Shown here: positions 16,506 through 27,002 of the stretch, in pieces
Layout of the letters: each line of letters opens with the position of its first letter
How positions within the stretch are numbered: the first letter of the stretch is position 1
Source of the DNA: JBDSKH01 sp050245915
GTDB taxonomy: Bacteria > Actinomycetota > Actinomycetes > Actinomycetales > Microbacteriaceae
Length of the DNA: 27,292 nt
Assembly (NCBI GenBank): GCA_050245915.1
Contig: JBFWWZ010000043.1
Coordinates: 1-27,292 of the forward strand
Direction of reading: 5' to 3'
Made by a program: the position numbers and the translations under genes
The notes under the pieces: generated by a model
Seen by the model: only the letters and a program-made list of their open reading frames with translations
What the model was told of the DNA's origin: nothing
The model's database searches: none

Positions 16506-17494
16506 CGCCCGAGCTCCGCGAGCAGCTCCCGCTCGTCCGCATCCGTCAGACCTGCTCGGCGCTCGCCGGGGTCCGCGAGCTCCCAGGCAAGGGTGTCGGC
16601 GAGCGTCTCTGCGAGCGGCCGGGTCCGCAGGCCGAGCCGCACGGCGCGGCTGGTGTCATGCGCGTTCAGCCCGATGGATTCCGCCGGCAGCCACAGCGGA
16701 AGCGAGCGCGGCCCCATCCACGGTTCGACATCGTGCGCGGCGAGCCAGTCCTCCCCGGCCACGTCCCACGAGCCGGTGAATCCGCTGACTCCCCGCACCG
16801 CCTCCAGATGCTCGGCGAGTGTGTGGGTCGGCCCGCCGGCCGTCGCGATGCCCGCGGTGCCGCGTTCCGCCGCCCGCACCAGCCAGGCCGCGAGGTCGCG
16901 CACGTCGAGCAGCTGCACCGGCACGTCCGGTGCGTCGGGCACGAGCACGCGACCCTCCGGATTCGACGGCCGGGCCATCCGGCGCGGCCAGTACCCGGAC
17001 CGCCCCGACCAGTCGCCCGGCCCGCCGATGAGGCTCGCCCGTGCGATCAGCGCCCGCTCGCCGCCCACCACGTCCAGCACGGACCGCTCGCACGACACCT
17101 TCGCCGAGCCGTAGGTCTCCATGGACTCCATCACATCCCCGCCGAGCGGGGGCAGAAGCGCGGCATCCTCGTCCTGGCCGATCGTGACACCGTCGGCGTA
17201 GACGGACGCGCTCGACACGAACACCCAATGCCCGGTGCGGTCGCTCAGCGCCTCGACGGCCCGGCGCACCTGGCCGGGCTGCCGGGAGACGTCGATCACG
17301 GCATCCCAGGTGCTGGCCTCGACCGCGGCGTACGCCGCGGGCTTGTCGCGGTCGGCTCGCACGAACCGTGCGCCGTCCGGAACCGCGCCGGCCTCGCCAC
17401 GCGCGAGCGCCGTGACCTCGTGCCCCGCCGCGAGCGCCGTCGTGACGAGGTGGGATCCGAGCCAGGCCGTGCCGCCGAGGATGAGTACGCGCAT
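16502..17494 (-). CDS. NAD-dependent epimerase/dehydratase (extended SDR)
   Basis: The 330-residue protein has an N-terminal Rossmann motif LILGGTAWLGSHL (GGTxxLG, 7-13), FVSSASVY with the catalytic Ser region, and TYGSAK carrying the Tyr-x3-Lys pair. It belongs to the NAD(P)-binding epimerase/reductase group and acts on a nucleotide sugar or similar alcohol that cannot be named. The ATG at 17494 is set by the family N-terminus (MRVLILGG) and by TACTCT (minus strand, 17501-17506) six bases upstream. It is transcribed away from the glycine riboswitch; the two promoters overlap. Confidence 0.88.
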   Translation of the reverse strand: MRVLILGGTAWLGSHLVTTALAAGHEVTALARGEAGAVPDGARFVRADRDKPAAYAAVEASTWDAVIDVSRQPGQVRRAVEALSDRTGHWVFVSSASVYADGVTIGQDEDAALLPPLGGDVMESMETYGSAKVSCERSVLDVVGGERALIARASLIGGPGDWSGRSGYWPRRMARPSNPEGRVLVPDAPDVPVQLLDVRDLAAWLVRAAERGTAGIATAGGPTHTLAEHLEAVRGVSGFTGSWDVAGEDWLAAHDVEPWMGPRSLPLWLPAESIGLNAHDTSRAVRLGLRTRPLAETLADTLAWELADPGERRAGLTDADERELLAELGR

Positions 17495-17500
17495 CAGTTC

Positions 17501-17510
17501 AGAGTAGGCT
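17501..17510. promoter_or_regulatory. Overlapping divergent -10 boxes (epimerase / gcv leader)
   Basis: On the minus strand TACTCT (17506 to 17501) lies six bases before the epimerase ATG. On the plus strand TAGGCT (17505-17510) can serve the glycine riboswitch leader, predicting a start near 17517. The boxes share the TA at 17505-17506, so one polymerase should exclude the other. Confidence 0.5.
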
Positions 17511-17544
17511 GACCCCCACAACCGAACATCGGGCCGCAGGCGAT

Positions 17545-17727
17545 GCGGGAGAGCCGGCCGACACTGGGCCGGCACCGAAGGAGCAAGCCTCCCCGCCAAT
17601 CTCTCAGGTACGCGTACCGCACCGCACAGGCCGCTCTGGAAAAAGCCCTCCGGGGCTGCCGAAGGTGAAAGCCCCCCACGATCGAACGCCCGTGGGTGAC
17701 GAAGCTCTCAGGTACCGATGACAGAGG
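17545..17727 (+). ncRNA. Tandem glycine riboswitch
   Basis: This leader has the hallmark of a two-aptamer glycine riboswitch. The first aptamer (about 17545-17620) contains GCGGGAGAG, GCACCGAAGGAGCAA and ATCTCTCAGGTACGCGTACCGC. The second (about 17634-17727) contains GCTGCCGAAGGTGAAA, GGGTGACGAAGCTCTCAGGTACCGATGACAGAG, and a P1 stem CTCTG (17634-17638) with CAGAG (17722-17726). CCGAAGG-AGC/GTG and CTCTCAGG-T are the conserved glycine-binding elements. It ends 32 bp before gcvT. In such leaders glycine usually turns on glycine-cleavage expression; no obvious terminator stem follows, so control of translation or an actinobacterial mechanism is likely. Confidence 0.95.
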
Positions 17728-17759
17728 GGGAGTTCACTCGAATCGCAGAGGACTCCGCC

Positions 17760-18857
17760 ATGCCCCAAACGCCCCTGTACGACGTGCACGTCGACGCCGG
17801 CGCCGCGTTCACCGACTTCGCCGGATGGCAGATGCCGGTGCGGTACAGCTCCGATCTCGCCGAGCATGCCGCCGTCCGCACCGCGGCCGGCCTGTTCGAC
17901 CTCAGTCACATGGCCGAGATCCTGGTGGTCGGGCCGCAGGCGGGGGAGGCGCTCGACTACGCGCTCGCGGGCAAGCTCTCCGCGATCGCCGAAGGGCAGG
18001 CGAAGTACTCGCTGCTCCTCAGCCCGCAGGGCGGCATCCTGGATGACCTCGTCGTCTACCGCACCGGCCCCGACCGCTACCTGGTGGTGGCGAACGCCGC
18101 CAACCGCGAGGTCGCGGCCCGCGAGCTGCTCGAGCGCTGCGCCGGGTTCGACTGCCTCGTCGAAGACGAATCCGACGACATCGCGCTGATCGCGCTGCAG
18201 GGCCCCAAGTCGGAGGAGATCCTGCGCAACGTCGACGGGTTCGACCTGCCGGGCCTCGACGACCTGAAGTACTACCGTGCGATCCCCTGCGACTTCAGGG
18301 GCCACAACGTGCTGGTCGCCCGCACCGGGTACACGGGCGAAGACGGTTTCGAGTTCTATGTCGCCCCGGATGCCGCACCGGCTCTCTGGACCGCGATCGC
18401 CGAGACCGGGGCGGGTTCCGGCCTCGTCCCGGCCGGGCTCGCGGCTCGCGACACCCTGCGCCTCGAGGCGGGCATGCCGCTCTACGGTCACGAGCTCAGC
18501 ACCGAGACCTTCCCGGTGCAGGCGGGCCACGGCCGGGTCGTCGCGCTGGCGACGAAAGAGGGCGACTTCGTCGGCCGCGCCGCGGTCGAGCAGGGTCCGC
18601 CGGCCGATGCCCGCCACCTCGTCGGGCTCGTGTCCGACGGCAAGCGCGCCGGCCGCGCCGGGTACCCCGTGCTGCACGGCGAGCGGGTCGTCGGCGAGGT
18701 CACCTCCGGCGCCCTGTCCCCGACGCTCGGCCATCCCATCGCCATGGCGTACATCGACCCGGATGTCGCCCACGCCCTCGATCTGTTCATCGACGTGCGC
18801 GGCTCGCACATCGCCGCCACGATCGTCCCTCTCCCCTTCTACAAGAAAGAAGCCTGA
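17760..18857 (+). CDS. gcvT: Glycine cleavage system T protein (aminomethyltransferase)
   Basis: The 365-residue protein transfers the methylene group from the aminomethyl-lipoyl H protein to tetrahydrofolate, releasing ammonia. Family features are LYDVHVDAGAAFTDFAGWQMPVRY at the N-terminus, GLFDLSHMAEI, the folate-site region RTGYTGEDGFEFYV and the C-terminal barrel ending IDVRGSHIAATIVPLPFYKKE. The ATG at 17760 is preceded by AGAGGA (17747-17752). An upstream in-frame ATG at 17718 lies inside the riboswitch P1 stem and is rejected. It is the first gene of gcvT-H-P, controlled by the tandem glycine riboswitch, with gcvH two bases downstream. Confidence 0.97.
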   Translation: MPQTPLYDVHVDAGAAFTDFAGWQMPVRYSSDLAEHAAVRTAAGLFDLSHMAEILVVGPQAGEALDYALAGKLSAIAEGQAKYSLLLSPQGGILDDLVVYRTGPDRYLVVANAANREVAARELLERCAGFDCLVEDESDDIALIALQGPKSEEILRNVDGFDLPGLDDLKYYRAIPCDFRGHNVLVARTGYTGEDGFEFYVAPDAAPALWTAIAETGAGSGLVPAGLAARDTLRLEAGMPLYGHELSTETFPVQAGHGRVVALATKEGDFVGRAAVEQGPPADARHLVGLVSDGKRAGRAGYPVLHGERVVGEVTSGALSPTLGHPIAMAYIDPDVAHALDLFIDVRGSHIAATIVPLPFYKKEA

Positions 18858-18859
18858 CC

Positions 18860-19233
18860 ATGAGCACCGCACCCGCCGCCGACCTGAAGTACACCGCCGA
18901 GCACGAGTGGGTCGCCGTCGACGGCGACGTCGCCACGGTCGGCATCACCGCGTACGCCGCCGAGAAGCTCGGCGACGTCGTCTACGTGGACCTGCCGAAG
19001 CAGGGCTCGAACGTCGCCAGCGGCAAGGTGGTCGGCGAGATCGAGTCCACCAAGTCGGTGGGCGAGCTGTTCGCCCCCGTCGACGGCGAGGTCGTGGAGT
19101 CCAACCAGGCCGTCGTCGACGACCCGACGCTGGTGAACAGCGACCCGTTCGGCGCCGGCTGGCTGATCAAGGTGCGCTTCGCCGAGCTCCCCGCCCTGCT
19201 GACCGCCGACGAGTACAAGGCACTGACCGACTG

Positions 19234-19234
<1 letters not shown>
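18860..19234 (+). CDS. gcvH: Glycine cleavage system H protein (lipoyl carrier)
   Basis: The 124-residue protein carries the lipoyl arm that shuttles the aminomethyl intermediate between P, T and L proteins. The lipoylation site is Lys65 in GEIESTKSVGELFAP. YTAEHEWVAVDGDVATVGITAYAAEKLGDVVYVDLP is the standard N-terminal half. Length is normal for the family. It starts two bases after the gcvT stop; its stop overlaps the gcvP ATG (TGATG), so the three proteins are co-translated. No lipoyl-ligase gene is in the window. Confidence 0.98.
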
Positions 19235-22017
<2,783 letters not shown>

Positions 22018-22049
22018 CGAGCGCCGCATGGCGAGCAGAGCGCTTTCGC

Positions 22050-22835
22050 CTAGCGAATGCCGAACAGCTCGGGGAACGCGCCGGCCGCCCACGGGTAGCC
22101 GACGAAGATCGCGGCATCGATGAGCACGTGCGCGATCACGAACGGCACCACCCGGCCCCAGCGGCTGTACAGCCAGCCGAAGATCAGGCCCATGATCACG
22201 TTGCCGACGAAACCGCCGAAGCCCTGGTACAGGTGGTACGTGCCGCGCAGCAGCGCCGAGCCGACGATGATCTGCCAGGTGCCCCAGCCGAGGTCGCGCA
22301 GCCGGGCGAACAGGTAGCCGATCACGACCAGTTCCTCCTGCAGCCCCGCCCGAAGGGCGGACAGCAGCAGCACCGGGATCGTCCACCAGTACTGGTTCAG
22401 CCCCGCCGGGTTCACCGTGACCCCGAGATCGAGCGCCCGCGCACCCAGGTAGACGGCGATGCCGCCCGCCCCGATGATCGCCGCCAGCACGATGCCCCGG
22501 ATGCCGTCCGATGCCGGGCGGGCCCCCTGCAGTCCCAGCCGCGCCAGGTGGGGCCGCTGCGGCATCCAGAGCAGGAAGCAGACCAGCAGCACCGGAGCGA
22601 GCGAGAAGGCGATGTCGAGCAGCTGGTAGATCAGGTCGAAGATCTCTCGGTCGCTCAGAGACGGGTTGAGCGTCGCCGTCTGCTGCGACAGCGACTGCTC
22701 GCGGGTCAGCCGGTTGACGATCGCGACGATCGCGTACACGGCGGACTGGCCGAGGCCCAGGGAGAGCACGATCGCGACCTCCCACCACAGGCGTCCCCGG
22801 CTGGGCACCGGGCTCAGGGGCGGGGGAGTGCGCAC
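22050..22835 (-). CDS. CPBP-family intramembrane protein (CAAX-protease-like) with altered motif
   Basis: The 261-residue protein has about seven or eight hydrophobic helices and resembles CPBP/ABI intramembrane metalloproteases, which cleave or process membrane proteins. The first motif reads QEELVVIG (Glu167-Glu168), where the usual EExxxR arginine is Ile172. His201 in GTYHLYQG fits the second motif, and HVLIDAAIF fits the third. It may be a weak or inactive protease. The GTG at 22835 is chosen because GGAGGG (22844-22849) lies eight bases upstream, and it overlaps the DCC gene by 22 bp, so the two are co-translated. It is convergent with gcvP. Confidence 0.82.
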   Translation of the reverse strand: MRTPPPLSPVPSRGRLWWEVAIVLSLGLGQSAVYAIVAIVNRLTREQSLSQQTATLNPSLSDREIFDLIYQLLDIAFSLAPVLLVCFLLWMPQRPHLARLGLQGARPASDGIRGIVLAAIIGAGGIAVYLGARALDLGVTVNPAGLNQYWWTIPVLLLSALRAGLQEELVVIGYLFARLRDLGWGTWQIIVGSALLRGTYHLYQGFGGFVGNVIMGLIFGWLYSRWGRVVPFVIAHVLIDAAIFVGYPWAAGAFPELFGIR

Positions 22836-23182
22836 GCGGGCGTCCCTCCGGGCAGCCGGTGGCGGTACTTCGCGATGAGGTTGTAGCCGAGAGCCGCGAC
22901 GATCGAGAACGGCGGGGTGGCCAGCAGGTGGCCGGCGAAACGCAGCCCGATCGTGGGCTGGTCGCGCAGGATCGCGGCGAAGCACATCGCCCCCGCATAG
23001 CTGTGACGCGGGGTGACGTACCACGCGAAGTCGCGGACATCGTCGGGCGTGAGGCCGAGGGCGGGCAGGTCGCTCCACTGCCACGGCACCGCCTCGGGGA
23101 AGCGCGGCAGCCAGTCACGCAGACGATTCACCCAGGCCGTGCAGAAGGCGCAGTCGCCGTCGAAGATGAGAAGAGGTGCCAC
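22814..23182 (-). CDS. DCC-family thiol-disulfide oxidoreductase (DUF393)
   Basis: The 122-residue protein opens with LLIFDGDCAFCTAWVNRL, the DxDCxxC signature (Cys11 and Cys14) of DCC proteins, which are small predicted thiol-disulfide oxidoreductases. The rest (RDFAWYV, GAMCFAAILRD, IAKYRHRLPG) fits the family's single domain. The GTG start at 23182 follows TACGAT (minus strand, 23189-23194) by six bases, suggesting a leaderless mRNA. It overlaps the CPBP gene by 22 bp, so a redox protein and a membrane protein are made together. The starts of this gene and of the oppA-like gene are divergent, 215 bp apart. Confidence 0.9.
   Translation of the reverse strand: MAPLLIFDGDCAFCTAWVNRLRDWLPRFPEAVPWQWSDLPALGLTPDDVRDFAWYVTPRHSYAGAMCFAAILRDQPTIGLRFAGHLLATPPFSIVAALGYNLIAKYRHRLPGGTPACALPRP
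22844..22849 (-). promoter_or_regulatory. Ribosome binding site for the CPBP-family gene
   Basis: GGAGGG on the minus strand lies inside the end of the DCC gene, eight bases before the GTG at 22835. It fixes the start among several in-frame codons in a long open frame. Confidence 0.6.
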
Positions 23183-23188
23183 CCCCCG

Positions 23189-23194
23189 ATCGTA
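23189..23194 (-). promoter_or_regulatory. TACGAT -10 box of the DCC gene
   Basis: TACGAT on the minus strand ends six bases before the GTG at 23182, again predicting a leaderless transcript for the DCC-CPBP pair. Confidence 0.5.
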
Positions 23195-23227
23195 TGCGGA
23201 GACACCGATTTCGCTCGGCGAGCGCGA

Positions 23228-23291
23228 TTTCGTGCACGAAACCTGCGTGAGACGCAACGATCGTGACGATTCGTTTCCACGATGTAACGAT
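23228..23291 (+). promoter_or_regulatory. Palindrome and ACGAT repeats upstream of the opp-type operon
   Basis: TTTCGTGCACGAAA (23228-23241) is a perfect 14-bp palindrome. ACGAT then occurs four times (starts at 23257, 23266, 23279 and 23287), forming two related half-sites ACGAT-N3/4-ACGATT. All lie upstream of the -35 box of the predicted promoter, where an activator or a distal operator would bind. No matching regulator gene is in the window. Confidence 0.5.
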
Positions 23292-23304
23292 TGCTCCAAC
23301 AGAT

Positions 23305-23333
23305 TTGCCAGCCACTGACCCCCGTCTTAGGGT
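23305..23333 (+). promoter_or_regulatory. Promoter of the peptide ABC transporter operon
   Basis: TTGCCA (23305-23310) and TAGGGT (23328-23333) are separated by 17 bp, a good SigA-type promoter. Transcription would start near 23340, leaving a leader of about 58 bases before the TTG start codon. Confidence 0.65.
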
Positions 23334-23387
23334 CTCAGTTATCGGTGCGACGATGCACGTCCGCGTGCGCGTCGCCGAATTCTGCAC

Positions 23388-23394
23388 AGGAGGA
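23388..23394 (+). promoter_or_regulatory. Ribosome binding site selecting a TTG start
   Basis: AGGAGGA lies four bases (three or four by alignment) before TTG at 23398-23400. The signal peptide begins immediately at this codon. The combination identifies a non-ATG start that a plain ATG search would miss. Confidence 0.75.
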
Positions 23395-23397
23395 ACG

Positions 23398-25017
23398 TTG
23401 CGTATTCCAAGAATCACAGCACTGGTCGGTGCTGTCGCGGTCGCGTCGCTCGCGCTCGCGGGCTGCTCGACCGGCGGTGGCACAGGGGGCGGGAGCGCGT
23501 CGACAGGCGTGGTCAACGTCGCATGGGCTGAGCCCGAGAACCCGCTGATCCCGGCCAACACCAACGAGGTGAACGGCGGTCAGGTTCTCAACCAGATGTT
23601 CGCGGGGCTCGTCTACTACAAGGCCGACGGCCAGTGGGACTACGACGCCGCCGAGTCCATCGAGAGCGACGACAACAAGAACTGGACCATCAAGCTCAAG
23701 GCGGGTCAGACGTTCTCCGACGGCTCGCCCGTGACGGCGGAGTCCTTCGTCAACGCGTGGCAGTGGGCCGCCGCTGACCCGGAGCTGCTGAACCAGTACT
23801 ACTTCATCGACGGCGTGGCCTTCGAGGGCGGCACCTACGACGGCGGCGAGGACACCCTCGCGCTCGACGTCGTGGATGACACCACCTTCACGGTCGAGCT
23901 CGCCACCCCGCGTGCCGACTTCCCGTCGGCGCTCGGCTACACGGTGTTCTACCCGCTGCCCGAGTCGTTCTTCGACGACCCCGAGGCATTCGGTGAGGCC
24001 CCGATCGGCAACGGCCCCTACAAGTTCGGCGAGGACGGCTGGAAGCACGGCGAGTCCCTCGAGCTGGTCCCGGCGGACAACTACACCGGACCGCGCAAGG
24101 CCCAGAACGGCGGCCTGCTGTTCAAGGTCTACGCGACCCAGGAGGCTGCATACGCCGACCTGCTGTCGGACAACGTCGACATCGTCGACGCGATCCCGAC
24201 CTCGAACCTGGCCACCTTCAAGGACGACCTGGGCGACCGGGCCGTCGACCAGGCCAGCGCGGTGTTCCAGTCGTTCACGATCAACGTGAACCTGCCGCAC
24301 TTCGGCCAGGACGAAGAGGGTCAGCTGCGTCGTCAGGCGCTCAGCCACGCGATCAACCGCGAAGAGATCACCGACGTGATCTTCGAGGGCACTCGCACCC
24401 CGGCACGCGACTTCACCTCTCCGGTGATCGCGGGCTTCGACCCGGACAGCATCGAGGGCTCTGACGTCCTCGAGTTCGACCCCGACCTCGCGAAGGAGCT
24501 GTGGGCCAAGGCCGACGCCATCTCGCCGTGGGAGGGCACGTTCCAGCTGGCCTACAACGCAGATGGCGGCCACCAGGAGTGGGTCGACGCTGTGGTGAAC
24601 TCCATCAAGAACTCGATCGGCATCGACGCTGTCGGCCTCCCGTACCCGGACTTCGCCGGGCTGCGCACCGAGGTCAACGACCGCACGATCAAGTCGGCGT
24701 TCCGTACCGGATGGCAGTTCGACTTCCCGTCCCAGGCGAACGGCCTCGGCCCGCTCTACGCGACCGGCTCGGGCTCGAACGACGCGGACTACAGCAGTGC
24801 GGAGTTCGACAAGTACTACGACGAGGGTCTCGCAGCCCAGAGCCAGGAAGAGCAGGGTCAACTGTTCAACAAGGCTCAGGGCGTCCTGTTCAAGGACCTG
24901 CCTGCGATCCCGCTGTGGTACAGCTCGGTCACCGCGGGCTACTCGACGCTGGTTGACGACGTGGAATACGGCTGGGACAGCTGGCCGATCCTCTACGCGG
25001 TCACGAAGGCCGAGTAA
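23398..25017 (+). CDS. Peptide/oligopeptide ABC transporter substrate-binding lipoprotein
   Basis: The 539-residue protein is a family-5 (OppA/DppA-type) extracellular solute-binding lipoprotein. It has a signal peptide RIPRITALVGAVAVASLALAGC with a lipobox LAGC (Cys23), then EPENPLIPANTNEVNGGQVLNQMFAGLVYY and the long family domain with GNGPYKFGEDGWKHGESLELV. It would capture peptides or related solutes at the cell surface. The start is TTG at 23398, preceded by AGGAGGA (23388-23394); longer in-frame starts break the signal peptide. The first gene of a four-or-more gene operon, it is followed by a hairpin that probably limits read-through to the permeases. Confidence 0.92.
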   Translation: MRIPRITALVGAVAVASLALAGCSTGGGTGGGSASTGVVNVAWAEPENPLIPANTNEVNGGQVLNQMFAGLVYYKADGQWDYDAAESIESDDNKNWTIKLKAGQTFSDGSPVTAESFVNAWQWAAADPELLNQYYFIDGVAFEGGTYDGGEDTLALDVVDDTTFTVELATPRADFPSALGYTVFYPLPESFFDDPEAFGEAPIGNGPYKFGEDGWKHGESLELVPADNYTGPRKAQNGGLLFKVYATQEAAYADLLSDNVDIVDAIPTSNLATFKDDLGDRAVDQASAVFQSFTINVNLPHFGQDEEGQLRRQALSHAINREEITDVIFEGTRTPARDFTSPVIAGFDPDSIEGSDVLEFDPDLAKELWAKADAISPWEGTFQLAYNADGGHQEWVDAVVNSIKNSIGIDAVGLPYPDFAGLRTEVNDRTIKSAFRTGWQFDFPSQANGLGPLYATGSGSNDADYSSAEFDKYYDEGLAAQSQEEQGQLFNKAQGVLFKDLPAIPLWYSSVTAGYSTLVDDVEYGWDSWPILYAVTKAE

Positions 25018-25029
25018 CCCCCTTCACGA

Positions 25030-25067
25030 CACCCCGTGGTGCGGCGTTCGCGTCGCACCACGGGGTG
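25030..25067 (+). terminator. 14-bp hairpin between oppA-like and oppB-like genes
   Basis: CACCCCGTGGTGCG (25030-25043) pairs perfectly with CGCACCACGGGGTG (25054-25067), with a 10-base loop that can fold further. It sits in the 73-bp gap after the binding-protein gene and has no T-tract. It likely acts as a partial terminator or a 3'-end stabiliser that raises the binding protein above the permeases. Confidence 0.75.
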
Positions 25068-25090
25068 CGTGCTGACAGTCTGGTAGTCCC

Positions 25091-26020
25091 ATGTTCTGGT
25101 ACATCGTCCGGCGCCTGCTGCAAGGCATCCCGGTCTTCTTCGGCTCCACCCTGCTGATCTTCGCGATGGTCTTCGCGCAGCCCGGCAACCCGATCCTGCG
25201 GATGTTCGGGGATCGCACCCCGAGCGACGCGCAGATCGCGGCCCTCGAGGCGGAATACCACCTCGATCAGCCCTTCTTCGTCAGGTACTTCCTGTACCTC
25301 GCCGACGTCTTCCAGGGGAATCTCGGCACCACGTTCGCTGGACAGTCGGTCAACGAGATCCTGGTCCGCACCTTCCCCACCACACTCCGCCTGGCTCTCC
25401 TGGCGGTGCTGATCCAGCTGGTGATCGGCGTGACGCTCGGCCTGATCTCGGCGCTTCGCAAGGGCGGGATCGTCGACAACGTCTCGCTCTTCATCTCCCT
25501 GATCCTGATCTCGCTTCCGGTGTTCGTGTTCGCGTTCGTCGCGCAGTTCTTCTTCGGCATCCAGCTCGGGTGGTTCCGCCCCACCGTCGGCGCCGGGGCA
25601 CCATGGCAGGACCTGATACTCCCGGCCATCGTGCTCGCCGGGCTCAACATGGCGTACGTCATCCGGCTCACCCGCGCATCCGTGCTCGAGACCAAGCAGC
25701 AGGACTTCGTGCGCATGGCGTACGGCAAGGGGCTCCTGCAGCGACGCGTGATCCCTGTGCACATCCTGCGCAACTCGCTCATCCCGGTGACCACGAACCT
25801 GGCGGCCGACTTCGGCATCCTGATCGTCGGCGCCACCGTCACCGAGGGCATCTTCAACGTGCCCGGAGTGGGTGCCGAGCTGTTCAAGGCCATCAACCGC
25901 CACGACACCCCCGAGATCGTCTCCATCGTCACCGTGCTGGTGATCGTGTACGTGCTCGTCAACCTGGCGATCGACCTGCTCTACGGAGTGCTCGACCCGA
26001 GGATCCGCTATGTCAAGTAA
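25091..26020 (+). CDS. oppB: Oligopeptide ABC transporter permease, OppB type
   Basis: The 309-residue inner-membrane permease has the OppB/DppB layout. A first helix follows MFWYIVRRLLQGIPVFFG, then the periplasmic loop with PSDAQIAALEAEYHLDQPF, and four or five more helices. The coupling loop is LTRASVLETKQQDFVRMAYGKGLLQRRV, equivalent to the family's EAA loop. It forms the channel with the OppC-type permease. The ATG is at 25091, after the intergenic hairpin. The gene overlaps the next by 11 bp. Substrate is probably a peptide, but relatives carry other solutes. Confidence 0.93.
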   Translation: MFWYIVRRLLQGIPVFFGSTLLIFAMVFAQPGNPILRMFGDRTPSDAQIAALEAEYHLDQPFFVRYFLYLADVFQGNLGTTFAGQSVNEILVRTFPTTLRLALLAVLIQLVIGVTLGLISALRKGGIVDNVSLFISLILISLPVFVFAFVAQFFFGIQLGWFRPTVGAGAPWQDLILPAIVLAGLNMAYVIRLTRASVLETKQQDFVRMAYGKGLLQRRVIPVHILRNSLIPVTTNLAADFGILIVGATVTEGIFNVPGVGAELFKAINRHDTPEIVSIVTVLVIVYVLVNLAIDLLYGVLDPRIRYVK

Positions 26021-27002
26021 GAACCCTGTCCGTCGCGCCCCGCGCTATGTCGCCGAGGTCGACGAGGGCGGACTCGGCGCCGTCGACGCCGTCCGCGTCA
26101 GCGACAAGCGGTCGAACCTGTGGCTCGACGCCTGGCGCGACCTGCGCGGCCGCTGGCTGTTCTGGGTGAGCGCGATCATGATCGTGTTCATCGTCTTCGT
26201 CGCGCTCTTCCCTGGCGTGTTCACGAACGAGCCGCCGAATGACGCCTGCTACCTGTCCGCCGACCCGAGTCACGTCGGCAACCCGGACGCATCGAGCAAC
26301 GGCCCGCCGTCGCCTGGTCACCCGCTCGGCTACACCAAGCAGGGCTGCGACGTGTTCTCGCGCATCGTGCACGGCACCGGCACCTCGTTGTCGGTGGGCA
26401 TCATCGTGACCGTCATGGTCGCGATCATGGGCATCGTGCTCGGCGCGGTCGCCGGCTACTTCGGCGGCTGGCTGGACTCGTTCCTGATGCGCATCGGCGA
26501 CATCTTCTTCGCCATCCCGTACATCCTCGCGGCGGTCGTCATCATGTCGATCTTCCTCAAGGAGCGGAACATCTGGATCATCTCGCTGGCGATCGGCTTC
26601 TTCAGCTGGCCATCCACAGCGCGCATCCTGAGATCCGAGGTTCTGCGCGTCAAACAGCTGGACTTCGTGATGGCGTCCGAGGCGATCGGCCTCTCGCGCC
26701 TGCGCACGATGTTCACGCACGTGATGCCGAACTCGCTCGCGCCGGTCATCGTCATCTCGACGGTCGGGCTCGCGGCGGCCATCACGGCGGAGGCCACCCT
26801 GTCGTTCCTGGGGGTCGGCTTGCCGAACAACATCTACATGTCGTGGGGCAATGACATCTCAGCCGCCCAGACCAGCCTGCGTACGGCGCCGCAGACGCTG
26901 ATCTACCCGTCGATCGCGCTGTCGGTGACCGTGCTGTCCTTCATCCTGCTCGGCGAGGTCGTCCGCGACGCCCTCGACCCGCGATCGCGAGCGACCCGAT
27001 GA
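26010..27002 (+). CDS. oppC: Oligopeptide ABC transporter permease, OppC type
   Basis: The 330-residue permease has a cytoplasmic N-terminus (about 1-48), a first helix at WLFWVSAIMIVFIVFVALFPG, a long extracytoplasmic loop with two Cys (NDACYLSADPS and KQGCDVFSR), and the transmembrane core with VMASEAIGLSRLRTMFTHVMPN as the EAA-type coupling loop. ATLSFLGVGLP and WGNDISAAQ are typical of OppC/DppC. The ATG at 26010 overlaps the oppB-like stop by 11 bp. The stop overlaps the ATP-binding gene (ATGA). Confidence 0.93.
   Translation: MSSKNPVRRAPRYVAEVDEGGLGAVDAVRVSDKRSNLWLDAWRDLRGRWLFWVSAIMIVFIVFVALFPGVFTNEPPNDACYLSADPSHVGNPDASSNGPPSPGHPLGYTKQGCDVFSRIVHGTGTSLSVGIIVTVMVAIMGIVLGAVAGYFGGWLDSFLMRIGDIFFAIPYILAAVVIMSIFLKERNIWIISLAIGFFSWPSTARILRSEVLRVKQLDFVMASEAIGLSRLRTMFTHVMPNSLAPVIVISTVGLAAAITAEATLSFLGVGLPNNIYMSWGNDISAAQTSLRTAPQTLIYPSIALSVTVLSFILLGEVVRDALDPRSRATR

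Noticed and set aside
17718..17759. An upstream start for gcvT giving 14 extra residues
   Set aside because: The ATG lies inside the riboswitch P1/P3 region and has no family match. ATG 17760 has AGAGGA at good spacing and the family N-terminus.
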